A DNA stretch of 64,000 bases from JBAZPT01 sp041645535 (GTDB lineage Bacteria > Patescibacteriota > Minisyncoccia > Moranbacterales > UBA2206), in assembly GCA_041645535.1 (NCBI GenBank), contig JBAZPT010000001.1, positions 310,001-374,000 of the forward strand. The letters run 5' to 3'. A program made the position numbers and the translations under genes. A model generated the notes under the pieces. That model saw nothing but the letters and a program-made list of their open reading frames with translations, was not told where the DNA came from and did not search any database. Shown piece by piece: positions 1 through 7,032 of the stretch (position 1 is the stretch's first letter; each line of letters opens with the position of its first letter).

Positions 1-1
1 G

Positions 2-1285
2 CCCCACATCCCCCTGGAAGTCATCCACAGGATTAAAAAAGCATCTGACAAGGCGAAAGCTGACATTGCAATTATTGAAATAGGCGGCACGGTCGGCGAA
101 TATGAAAATATCCTTTTTATGGAAGCGATCCGTTTGATAAAATTAAAGTATCCAGAAGATGTCATTACGGTTATGGTCAGCTATCTGCCAATCCCACATG
201 CTTCTGGAGAAATGAAAACCAAACCTACCCAGCATGCCGTTAGAACTCTCAATGGCACAGGCGTGCAACCGGATGTGATTATCGCCAGAAGCGAAACTTT
301 TCTAGACCAAAAGCGTAAAGAAAAAATTTCTCTTTTTTGCAACGTTCCAGAAAGATATGTTATTAGTGCGCCAGATGTGGACAGCGTCTATGAAGTTCCT
401 ATTAATTTCGAACGGGATGATTTGAGCCGGCTGATCCTCAAGAAATTGGGGCTTAAATATAAAAAAACCGACCTTAAAAGCTGGTTTAATTTAGTTGAAA
501 ACATAAAACATCCGGAGGGCAAGGTAAAAATCGGCATCGTTGGCAAATATTTCGGTACCGGTGACTTTATCTTGAGCGATTCGTATATTAGTGTTATCGA
601 GGCCATAAAACACGCTTCTTATAAAAGTAAAGTTAAGCCGCAAATCGACTGGATAAACAGCGAGCAATATGAAAAGGAACCGGAAAAACTGGAAGATTTG
701 AAACAATATGACGGCGTGGTTATTCCCGGCGGATTTGGCTCCCGAGGCGTTGAAGGCAAAATTAAGGCCATTCAGTTCCTGCGCGAGAATAAAATCCCGT
801 ATCTCGGACTTTGTTACGGCATGCAGCTGGCAGTCATTGAATTCGCTCGCAATATACTCGGACTCAAAGATGCCAACACGACTGAAATCGACCGCGACAC
901 AAAAAACCCGGTGATTGATATTATGCCGGAACAAAAGAAAAATTTGGAGGACAAAAATTATGGCGCCACTATGCGCCTAGGAGCCTATCCGGCCAATGTT
1001 TCCAAAGGCACACTCGCTTTCAAAGCCTATGGCAAAACAAAAATTTCCGAACGGCACCGCCACAGATGGGAAGTCAATCCTGAATATATTGATCGACTCA
1101 AAAAAGCTGGCCTGGTTTTTTCCGCCAAATCCCCAAACAGCAAGTTGATGGAAATCGCCGAATTGCCAATTTCCATTCACCCATTCTTTTTAGGTTCGCA
1201 ATTTCATCCCGAACTTAAATCCCGCCCACTAACCCCGCATCCGCTGTTTTTGGAATTTATTAAAAACGCCTTAAAAAAGAAATAA
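2..1285 (+). CDS. pyrG: CTP synthase, 3' part (N-terminus outside window)
   Basis: Makes CTP from UTP, ATP and glutamine in the cytoplasm. The reading frame is already open at base 2, so the gene runs off the left edge and roughly the first 110 residues are missing. That is a window effect, not a truncation. The visible part starts in the amidoligase domain with IGGTVGEYENILFMEA, matching the nucleotide-binding IGGTVGD segment of the family. The class I glutaminase domain follows, with the nucleophile in GLCYGMQ (Cys codon at 812-814) and the His-Glu pair in SQFHPEL. EYEN in place of the common DIES is a variant I associate with reduced genomes. The gene ends just before a bidirectional terminator shared with rpmA. 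Confidence 0.97.
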   Translation, partial: PHIPLEVIHRIKKASDKAKADIAIIEIGGTVGEYENILFMEAIRLIKLKYPEDVITVMVSYLPIPHASGEMKTKPTQHAVRTLNGTGVQPDVIIARSETFLDQKRKEKISLFCNVPERYVISAPDVDSVYEVPINFERDDLSRLILKKLGLKYKKTDLKSWFNLVENIKHPEGKVKIGIVGKYFGTGDFILSDSYISVIEAIKHASYKSKVKPQIDWINSEQYEKEPEKLEDLKQYDGVVIPGGFGSRGVEGKIKAIQFLRENKIPYLGLCYGMQLAVIEFARNILGLKDANTTEIDRDTKNPVIDIMPEQKKNLEDKNYGATMRLGAYPANVSKGTLAFKAYGKTKISERHRHRWEVNPEYIDRLKKAGLVFSAKSPNSKLMEIAELPISIHPFFLGSQFHPELKSRPLTPHPLFLEFIKNALKKK

Positions 1286-1291
1286 AAAAAC

Positions 1292-1326
1292 AAAAAAGCC
1301 CCTTAAGTAAACTCAGGGGCTTTTTT
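1292..1326. terminator. Bidirectional intrinsic terminator between pyrG and rpmA
   Basis: An inverted repeat AGCCCC/GGGGCT has an A-run on its left and a T-run on its right. It can end both the plus-strand pyrG transcript and the minus-strand rpmA transcript, which converge here. Confidence 0.9.
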
Positions 1327-1337
1327 AAAAATGATAT

Positions 1338-1631
1338 TTACTTCACCTTGACCTTCAACTCGTCAACTGAAACAAATTTTCGCGGTTCCAGTTTGCCAGT
1401 GAACAGCCTGACTTTTTTGTTCACAAACCTCACTATGCCTTTTTTGAGAGCAAAAAGAGAATCGTCCTCCGCGCGTTTTACATTCTTGCCGATGCGGAAT
1501 TTTGTTCCCCGCTGGCGGACGATAATTTGTCCAATGCCAACTTTCTGGCCGCCGAAAATCTTCACGCCCAAGCGTTTGGAAATCGAATCCCGTCCAAGTG
1601 TTGTAGAACCTCCAGCTTTTCTGTGAGCCAT
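1338..1631 (-). CDS. rpmA: 50S ribosomal protein L27
   Basis: Large-subunit protein whose N-terminal tail reaches the peptidyl transferase centre. The 97-residue product opens with MAHRKAGGST and continues GRDSISKRLGVK and FGGQ, the L27 signature. It starts directly with the conserved tail, so it lacks the cleavable extension seen in Firmicutes. The C-terminal ~10 residues (VSVDELKVKVK) extend beyond the usual ~85-residue length. It is transcribed alone from a consensus promoter at 1700-1672, and its partner L21 is not adjacent. The start is fixed by the conserved N-terminus. Confidence 0.97.
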   Translation of the reverse strand: MAHRKAGGSTTLGRDSISKRLGVKIFGGQKVGIGQIIVRQRGTKFRIGKNVKRAEDDSLFALKKGIVRFVNKKVRLFTGKLEPRKFVSVDELKVKVK

Positions 1632-1671
1632 AAATTTAGCTTAAAAACTTATATTTCCAGTAACAAGTTCT

Positions 1672-1700
1672 ATTGTAGCAAACCTATGCTATAATGTCAA
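1672..1700 (-). promoter_or_regulatory. Sigma70-type promoter of rpmA
   Basis: On the minus strand TTGACA (1700-1695), a 17-base spacer and TACAAT (1677-1672) lie about 40 bases upstream of the L27 start. This near-consensus promoter shows that canonical -35/-10 spacing is used in this genome. Confidence 0.8.
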
Positions 1701-1797
1701 CTCCGTTAGATATTTACTCGCTTATCCCTTACTTTTTTTTTAAAATTATGAAATAATACTAGTATAGACAGTTTAACGCATAATTTATCTAACGGGG
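1701..1797. repeat. Long-loop inverted repeat element upstream of the 1803 gene
   Basis: CCGTTAGATA at 1703-1712 is repeated in inverse as TATCTAACGG at 1786-1795, with an AT-rich interior of about 73 bases. The end motif CCGTTA recurs in elements at 10013-10110 and 42760-42863. The right arm ends a few bases before the downstream ATG, so the element would lie in that gene's leader or promoter. Confidence 0.55.
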
Positions 1798-1802
1798 TCA
1801 AT

Positions 1803-2228
1803 ATGCCCAAGAAAATTAAGGATTTTTTGAAACAGAGTGAGGCTAAATTAGCCCTGGGAATAGGGCTAATTTTAGTGGCCGTAATTGCTTTTGAGGCCGG
1901 AGTGCTAAAAGGCCAGAATTGGCAGCAAAAACCGCTAGTTATTGAAAAGACGGGAGAATGTAATAGCCAGTTTAATAGCCCCGAAAACGCTCAGAATCCG
2001 GCCCAGGAGGGGCAAAAGCCTATTCCGGCTGTATCTGCCGCAGCGCCACAAACCGTGCCTGACGGCAGGCAAGCCTGCGCCTTTGTAGGTAGTAAAAACT
2101 CTAACAAATACCACCTGCCGACCTGCTCCTATGCCAAGAATATCAAGCCGGAAAATATCGTCTGCTTCAAATCTGCCGAAGACGCCGCTGCCCGCGGCTA
2201 CCAGCCGGATAAAAGTTGTGTTAAATAA
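1803..2228 (+). CDS. Membrane-anchored protein with Ada-like zinc-binding domain
   Basis: The 141-residue protein has a basic N-terminus, one membrane helix (about residues 16-34) and a low-complexity Pro/Ala/Gln linker. Its C-terminal domain reads FVGSKNSNKYHLPTC, then IVCF, then GYQPDKSC, resembling the metal-binding domain of Ada and related small exported modules (pattern H-x3-C ... C-x2-C). The usual PCKxC is PDKSC here, so one ligand Cys seems to be missing. The linker contains a palindromic repeat in frame (2057-2081), giving PDGRQACA. The function is unknown; a surface or nuclease-associated role is only inferred. The next gene starts 15 bases downstream. Confidence 0.6.
   Translation: MPKKIKDFLKQSEAKLALGIGLILVAVIAFEAGVLKGQNWQQKPLVIEKTGECNSQFNSPENAQNPAQEGQKPIPAVSAAAPQTVPDGRQACAFVGSKNSNKYHLPTCSYAKNIKPENIVCFKSAEDAAARGYQPDKSCVK
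2057..2081. repeat. GC-rich palindromic repeat, in frame (PDGRQAC type)
   Basis: The segment contains GGCAGGC-AA-GCCTGC next to GCCTGACGG. It resembles the palindrome inside porA at 40859-40881. It lies in the linker of the membrane protein, where a small insertion is tolerated. Confidence 0.5.
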
Positions 2229-2243
2229 TTTATTATTTATCTT

Positions 2244-3044
2244 ATGGAATATACAAATTTTATAAAAAAATCTCTTGAAGAAGCTTCTGTGATTGCGAGA
2301 GAAAATTTTGGCAAGGTTTCCAGTACTGTTAAAATGAATGACAATAATCAGGTGCTAACCAAGGCCGATCTTGAGATTGGAAAAAGTTTGATTGCAAAGA
2401 TTAAAGAATATTTTCCCGATTATAATATTATTGACGAGGAAGTGGGGATTATCAACAATGGCTCTGAGTATACTTGGGTTATTGATCCAATTGATGGGAC
2501 CAGCAATTTTGCAAATGGAATTCCCCTTTATGGAATAATGCTTGGACTTTTGAAAAATGACCTGCCGATTGCCGGGGGATTGGCATTGCCAAGTTTTTCT
2601 GAAATATACATAGCAGAAAAGGGAACTGGCACTTTCTGTAACGGAGAAAAAATTAATGTTTCTAGCGAAAATGATTTAAAAAATTCCCTTGTGGCCTATG
2701 GCATTGACGGTCATCAAGAAAGCCCAGAACTCACAAGGACTGAATGCTTGCTCTTGACTGATATTGTTCTTTCCATAAGAAATTTAAGATCCAGTAATAG
2801 TGTCTTTGATATTGCTATGGTTGCCAGGGGAAAATATGGCGCATTTTTGAATCGCACCAGCAAAATTTGGGACAATGTCGCACAGCAAATTATTATTGAA
2901 GAGGCGGGCGGAATATACACCGATTTTTTTGGCAAAAAAATTAATTATTCAGATATTTTCAACGATCCTCAGCGAAATTTTACATTTTGCGCCGCACCAC
3001 CTGAGTTGCACAAACAATTGATATTGATCATTTTAAATAAATAA
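2244..3044 (+). CDS. Inositol monophosphatase family phosphatase
   Basis: A Mg-dependent sugar- or nucleotide-phosphate phosphatase of the IMPase/CysQ/FBPase fold. The 266 residues match the usual length. Metal-binding motifs are present: DEE at 64-66, DPIDGTSNF at 81-89, and WDN at 209-211 followed by EEAGG. The substrate cannot be read from sequence; inositol phosphate, fructose-1,6-bisphosphate and 3'-phosphoadenosine phosphate are all possible. No Shine-Dalgarno site precedes the start. The gene probably shares a transcript with the zinc protein 15 bases upstream. No rearrangement or missing active-site residue is seen. Confidence 0.85.
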   Translation: MEYTNFIKKSLEEASVIARENFGKVSSTVKMNDNNQVLTKADLEIGKSLIAKIKEYFPDYNIIDEEVGIINNGSEYTWVIDPIDGTSNFANGIPLYGIMLGLLKNDLPIAGGLALPSFSEIYIAEKGTGTFCNGEKINVSSENDLKNSLVAYGIDGHQESPELTRTECLLLTDIVLSIRNLRSSNSVFDIAMVARGKYGAFLNRTSKIWDNVAQQIIIEEAGGIYTDFFGKKINYSDIFNDPQRNFTFCAAPPELHKQLILIILNK

Positions 3045-3067
3045 TTTGGTTAAAAGTATTTTTATAT

Positions 3068-3101
3068 AAATACTACAATACTATATAGTATCGTAGTATT
3101 T
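3068..3101. promoter_or_regulatory. Palindrome upstream of TrpR-like gene (operator candidate)
   Basis: A 34-base near-perfect palindrome with arms AAATACTAC and GTAGTATTT and one mismatched pair. Its right arm overlaps the -35 hexamer of the promoter at 3099-3128. A closely matching palindrome lies on the other side of the regulator gene at 3701-3738, and both share the half-site TACTAC-GATACTA. Confidence 0.6.
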
Positions 3102-3128
3102 ACAGAAGTAGATATTTAGAATTATAAT
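3099..3128 (+). promoter_or_regulatory. Promoter of the TrpR-like gene
   Basis: TTTACA (3099-3104), an 18-base spacer and TATAAT (3123-3128) lie 31 bases before the ATG. The -35 box overlaps the operator-like palindrome, which would allow autoregulation. Confidence 0.55.
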
Positions 3129-3158
3129 TGAGATGGAAATTATAAGCAGAAAAATGTA

Positions 3159-3680
3159 ATGGCTAAATTTCACTCCAAGCTTCCCAAAAAAGAAGTTGGC
3201 AAATTGCTGTATAAACTTTGCCTGGCAATTTCAGAAATAAAAACCACTCAGAAAGCGGCGGAATTTCTGCGTGATCTGCTATCATATCAGGAAGCTGAAA
3301 TGATTGCCAAGCGCCTCAAGATAGCAGAGCTTTTAATCGATGACCAAACATACAATATAATAAGAAAAGAAACAAAAGCTAGTCCTAGTACAATTGCCCG
3401 CGTTCAGGAATGGCTGCAGATATCCGGCGAGGGATACCGCAACACAATTATACAAATAAAAGGCAAGGGACCAAAAGAAGATATTCCTGTTTATGATTTT
3501 TCAGGCTTAAGGTTAATGAAAAAACGATATCCCATGTATTATTGGCCAGAAATTCTCCTGGAAAATATTGTAAAAAATGCAAACAAGCGCGAAAAAGAAA
3601 AAATGAAAAGTGTTTTAAAAGAAATGGATAAAATGAAAGAAAAAAATGAGCTCTTTAGAAGACTTCGTCAACTCCTTTAA
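3159..3680 (+). CDS. TrpR/YerC-YecD family DNA-binding regulator
   Basis: Residues 1-100 match the YerC/YecD group of the Trp-repressor fold: a helical region with LSYQEAEMIAKRLKIAELL, then the helix-turn-helix YNIIRKETKASPSTIARVQEWL. A basic, probably helical extension of about 70 residues (KANKREKEKMKS-type) makes the protein longer than the ~100-residue family norm. Matching palindromes flank the gene, one over its own -35 region and one before the UMP kinase gene. This suggests that it represses itself and pyrH. The ligand is unknown, and family members do not generally sense tryptophan. Fold assignment is firm; the regulon is inference. Confidence 0.85.
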   Translation: MAKFHSKLPKKEVGKLLYKLCLAISEIKTTQKAAEFLRDLLSYQEAEMIAKRLKIAELLIDDQTYNIIRKETKASPSTIARVQEWLQISGEGYRNTIIQIKGKGPKEDIPVYDFSGLRLMKKRYPMYYWPEILLENIVKNANKREKEKMKSVLKEMDKMKEKNELFRRLRQLL

Positions 3681-3700
3681 AAAACACAACACTTGATACA

Positions 3701-3738
3701 ATAATTACTACGATACTACATAGCATCGTAGTAATTAT
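3701..3738. promoter_or_regulatory. Second operator-like palindrome, before pyrH
   Basis: A 38-base palindrome (arms ATAATTACTACGATRCTA) with one mismatched pair lies between the TrpR-like gene and pyrH. Its centre is about 35 bases upstream of a TATAAT at 3754-3759, similar geometry to the upstream copy. No T-run follows, so it is not a typical terminator. Confidence 0.6.
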
Positions 3739-3795
3739 CTAAATTAAAATAAGTATAATATAAAGATTAAGGGTAATTTATAAATTTTAATAATT

Positions 3796-4494
3796 ATGCG
3801 AAGCAAAAAAACCGTTATTATCTCTCTTGGAGGGTCGCTGATTGTGCCAAATGAAATCGATTGGAAGTTTGTGAAAAACTTCAAAGAAGTTATCGAAAAA
3901 TATATTAAGAAAAAATATAAATTTATTATTATCACCGGAGGAGGGAAGACCGCCCGCAAGTATATTGACGCGGCGGCCAGAATGAACCATATCACTGACG
4001 ATGACAAGGACTGGATCGGCATTCACGCCACCAGAATGAACGCCCATTTCATCCGGACAATTTTCCGGGAATACGCGCATCCCAGAATCAACAAAAATCC
4101 GCATGGCCTGGAAGATTTTTATAACTTCAAAGAGCCGATCCTAGTAGCCGCCGGCTGGCGCCCGGGATTTTCGACAGATTATGATGCAGTGGTTATCGCT
4201 AAATATTTTCGGCTCAAAAGCATCATTAATTTTTCCAATATCGATTATGTCTATGACAAAGATCCTAAGAAATTCAAGAATGCCAAAAAAATAGAAAAGA
4301 TTTCCTGGAAAGATTTCCGCAAAATGGTGGGGAACAAATGGTCGCCCGGACTCAACGCGCCCTTTGATCCCATTGCGTCAAAACTTGCTGATGAAGAAAA
4401 ATTGGAAGTGCTGATTATGAACGGCAAAAATCTCAAAAATCTGGAAAATTATCTGGAAGGCAAAAATTTCAAAGGCACGATTATTTCTTCTTAA
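3796..4494 (+). CDS. pyrH: UMP kinase, archaeal-type amino acid kinase family
   Basis: Phosphorylates UMP to UDP, supplying the CTP synthase found in the same window. The 232-residue protein has LGGSL at 11-15, TGGGKTAR at 47-54, GWRPGFSTDYDA at 120-131 and NIDYVYDKDP at 148-157. These are the nucleotide- and acceptor-site motifs of the amino acid kinase fold. The arrangement resembles archaeal and CPR UMP kinases rather than E. coli PyrH. Other kinases of the fold are possible but fit the YVYDKDP segment less well. The 3' end overlaps the convergent nuclease gene by 14 bases. A TATAAT at 3754-3759 and the palindrome at 3701-3738 suggest its own regulated promoter. Confidence 0.8.
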   Translation: MRSKKTVIISLGGSLIVPNEIDWKFVKNFKEVIEKYIKKKYKFIIITGGGKTARKYIDAAARMNHITDDDKDWIGIHATRMNAHFIRTIFREYAHPRINKNPHGLEDFYNFKEPILVAAGWRPGFSTDYDAVVIAKYFRLKSIINFSNIDYVYDKDPKKFKNAKKIEKISWKDFRKMVGNKWSPGLNAPFDPIASKLADEEKLEVLIMNGKNLKNLENYLEGKNFKGTIISS

Positions 4495-5605
4495 CCACAA
4501 AACTTTTTGTTTGCTTGTCAATAACCTTGGCTTTTTCGGCCTCCTTGCGGGATTCATAGGGGAGCGTGCCTAGGATATTTCGCAGCGCTATGCCATCAAC
4601 TTTCAACACGTCTTCCCACTTGTCCAGTGGCTCCAAAATTTCGCGCAACTTTTCTTCGTCATATTTATATGTCTTGCGGAGCGTTTGGGCAATAATTCCA
4701 TTTTCAGAAAAAACGCGATCCACGCTTTCTTGTTCCATATACAGCGCGATATCTGCCTGCAGTTTCGCCAAGCGATCCTTGGTAATATTCACGGCAGATT
4801 TAAGTTCAATGTATTCAGAAATTGATTTATTTATTTCTTCCGTGTCAATCCGGCGCAATTCTTTGAATTTATGTTTCCACATTGGGCAGAGATTCTGATA
4901 ACCGCACCAGTCGCAAAGAGGGGAGATCGCCGGTTCAAATTTGCCCGCTTCAATAATTTTGATCGTGTCTAGAAATAGTTGTTCGCTTTTTTGCAACTGC
5001 TCCAGCGTGCGCGTGGAAGTCAGCTTCACGCCGTGTTTTAGATAATACAAACTGACTCTTACTTTATCCAGATTTTCTATTTCTTTTGGATAGCGCGTTA
5101 AAAAAGCCTTGAGATAAACCGAGAGCTGGAGATCATTATCCACTTTTTCCTGCGACGGCATTTTTTTGGTCGTTTTGTAATCAATAATTTCATAGCCGCC
5201 ATCAGTTTTGTCAATACGGTCGATGATCCCTGAAACTATATGCCTATTTTCTTCCTCACCTATTTCAATTTGAAATCTTGATTCCAGATCAATGATGTTA
5301 AAATTTTTGGGATCATTTTTTCGATAATATTCCTGGATGATTTTTATGCCCTGCGAAAACGCGGCGCGCTCTTCTTGCTCGGAATCAAAAACGGCTGGAT
5401 TCCAGGAATTCGTAAAGTGTTCCATGGCTTGCTCGAGAGCGGGGGAAAGAATGCCCGGAGCGTGGATGAATTTCATCGTGTCATGGATGGTTGAACCGAA
5501 AACCGCCTCCTTGGATTTGGGAGTTTTGATTCTGTCAATTTCTTGAAATTTATATTTCAGCGGACAGCTTTGATAAGTGTCCAAGGCTGAATAGGATAAA
5601 CGCAT
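4481..5605 (-). CDS. PD-(D/E)XK nuclease with Fe-S cluster motif (RecB/AddB/Cas4-like)
   Basis: The 374-residue protein has the RecB-family nuclease core: GIIDRID at 126-132, IIDYKTTK at 140-147 (catalytic Asp142 and Lys144) and QLSVYLKA at 160-167. Four cysteines (14, 231, 234, 240) bracket this core as in the iron-sulfur-stapled nucleases AddB and Cas4. A C-terminal region of about 120 residues has no obvious motif. No helicase domain or CRISPR array is nearby, so it is probably a stand-alone DNA-processing nuclease acting in recombination repair. It faces away from lysA, with a heptanucleotide repeat just upstream of its start. Confidence 0.85.
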   Translation of the reverse strand: MRLSYSALDTYQSCPLKYKFQEIDRIKTPKSKEAVFGSTIHDTMKFIHAPGILSPALEQAMEHFTNSWNPAVFDSEQEERAAFSQGIKIIQEYYRKNDPKNFNIIDLESRFQIEIGEEENRHIVSGIIDRIDKTDGGYEIIDYKTTKKMPSQEKVDNDLQLSVYLKAFLTRYPKEIENLDKVRVSLYYLKHGVKLTSTRTLEQLQKSEQLFLDTIKIIEAGKFEPAISPLCDWCGYQNLCPMWKHKFKELRRIDTEEINKSISEYIELKSAVNITKDRLAKLQADIALYMEQESVDRVFSENGIIAQTLRKTYKYDEEKLREILEPLDKWEDVLKVDGIALRNILGTLPYESRKEAEKAKVIDKQTKSFVVKKK

Positions 5606-5610
5606 GCTCT

Positions 5611-5645
5611 AAGTATAAAGTAGCAAGTTTAAAGTATCAAGTCGC
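5611..5645. repeat. Degenerate heptanucleotide tandem repeat (intergenic)
   Basis: Five 7-base units in a row: AAGTATA, AAGTAGC, AAGTTTA, AAGTATC, AAGTCGC. It lies just upstream of the RecB-like gene start. Similar five-unit, 35-base tracts occur at 9172-9206, 63181-63215 and 63621-63655. Confidence 0.75.
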
Positions 5646-5665
5646 CTATTTACAAAAATTTCCTT

Positions 5666-5694
5666 TTGTGCTTAACTACTCTAATCGCTAAAAT
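5666..5694 (+). promoter_or_regulatory. Promoter of the lysA-aminotransferase operon
   Basis: TTGTGC (5666-5671), a 17-base spacer and TAAAAT (5689-5694) lie about 50 bases upstream of the lysA start. Confidence 0.5.
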
Positions 5695-5745
5695 GCGGTT
5701 AAAATAAGTTTTTTTACAAATAAAATGAGAAAGGAGGGCATTTTT

Positions 5746-7032
5746 ATGCCAATGTCAGAGTCGTTCAAAAAGAGGCTGTTTCCGATATTGCCCGATATTT
5801 TAAAGGAATTCGGATCACCGGCTCATATTTATGACGAGGCGGGAATAGTAGAAACAATCAATCTGATGAAGAAGCATTTTTTTACCAAAAGGGAGGGAGG
5901 AAAGAACTATTTTGCAGTAAAGGCTTGTCCGAATATGGAAGTTTTAAGAATCATGATCGCAAACGGTTGCGGGCTTGATTGCTCATCGCCAACTGAGGTG
6001 GCGAGGGCGAGAAGGATAGGCGCCAAACCGGAGGACATCATGTTCACCTCAAACAATACGACCAGAAAGACGTTTGAAGTGGCTATGAGTGCCGGTGGCT
6101 GTATCCTGAATATTGATGACGCAACTTTTATCGGAAAACTTATGTACATGCCAAAGAAAATTTGCTTCCGCTATAATCCTGGTGAATTACGGGGCGAGGG
6201 AGCTAATGAAATCATAGGCTTTCCTCCCGACCAAAAGTATGGTATGCGCTACGACGAAATCTTGGGAGCATACCAGATCGCAAGAGATGAAGGCGCAAAA
6301 ATATTTGGCATACACACTATGTATGCCAGTAACCAACTTGACTATCGCGTTCATGTTGGCACGGTCAAAATGCTTTTAGATGTTATACAAAATATCCAGG
6401 ACAAATTAGGAATCCGCTTTGAGTTTCTGAATATGGGTGGAGGACTGGGTATTCCTTACCGGCCGGAAGATATTGCTCTTGATATTAAAGTAATGGGGAT
6501 TGAAGTTAATGCACTGCTCAACGGCTTTGAAAAGAAGAATGGCTATTGCCCGAAGTTTTTCACCGAATCGGGTCGCTATGTCACCGGTCCTCACGGAATT
6601 TTGGTTGGAACATGCGTTAATCGGATGCAAAAGTATAAAGAATTCATCGGGGTCGATTTCTGCGACTTAGCCGATATACCGCGAGCGGTAATCTACAAGA
6701 CAAGCTACCACGGTATAATCGTCTTGGGCAAAGAAAACTCCAAGGAAACAGAGATTATTGATGTCGTCGGTCCGCTTTGTGAGAATTTCAAGCTCGCGAA
6801 GGATAGAGAGCTTCCCAGAATTTCAGAAGGAGACACCATAATTATCGAGGATACCGGTGCCCACGGTATAGCCATGGGTTCCAATTATAACGGATGGACG
6901 AAATCACAGGAATTGCTTTTCCGCTCGGACAATTCCGTGATTAGGGTTGCAAGGGCCCAGACTACGGAAGATTTGCTTCTGACTGAAACAGATTGCAATT
7001 TTAGAGAATATCCCAGAAAGAGGAGAAAATGA
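5746..7032 (+). CDS. lysA: Diaminopimelate decarboxylase-like PLP enzyme
   Basis: A fold-type III PLP decarboxylase, most like enzymes turning meso-diaminopimelate into lysine. From the ATG at 5746 it has NYFAVKACPN with the PLP lysine at residue 59, NMGGGLGIPY for phosphate binding, TESGRYVTGPHG, GPLCENF and a C-terminal DTGAHGIAMGSNYNG. The family HxHxGS segment reads HTMYASN, so the substrate may differ. An in-frame ATG exists at 5725, but AAGGAGGG at 5731-5738 sits inside that extension and selects 5746. Such a strong ribosome site is rare in this window, which, with the adjacent aminotransferase, suggests acquisition from another lineage. It overlaps the next gene by about four bases. 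Confidence 0.8.
   Translation: MPMSESFKKRLFPILPDILKEFGSPAHIYDEAGIVETINLMKKHFFTKREGGKNYFAVKACPNMEVLRIMIANGCGLDCSSPTEVARARRIGAKPEDIMFTSNNTTRKTFEVAMSAGGCILNIDDATFIGKLMYMPKKICFRYNPGELRGEGANEIIGFPPDQKYGMRYDEILGAYQIARDEGAKIFGIHTMYASNQLDYRVHVGTVKMLLDVIQNIQDKLGIRFEFLNMGGGLGIPYRPEDIALDIKVMGIEVNALLNGFEKKNGYCPKFFTESGRYVTGPHGILVGTCVNRMQKYKEFIGVDFCDLADIPRAVIYKTSYHGIIVLGKENSKETEIIDVVGPLCENFKLAKDRELPRISEGDTIIIEDTGAHGIAMGSNYNGWTKSQELLFRSDNSVIRVARAQTTEDLLLTETDCNFREYPRKRRK

Noticed and set aside
1..118. CTP synthase as a truncated pseudogene
   Set aside because: The frame is open to the first bases of the window and shows the expected residues, so the gene is only cut by the window edge.
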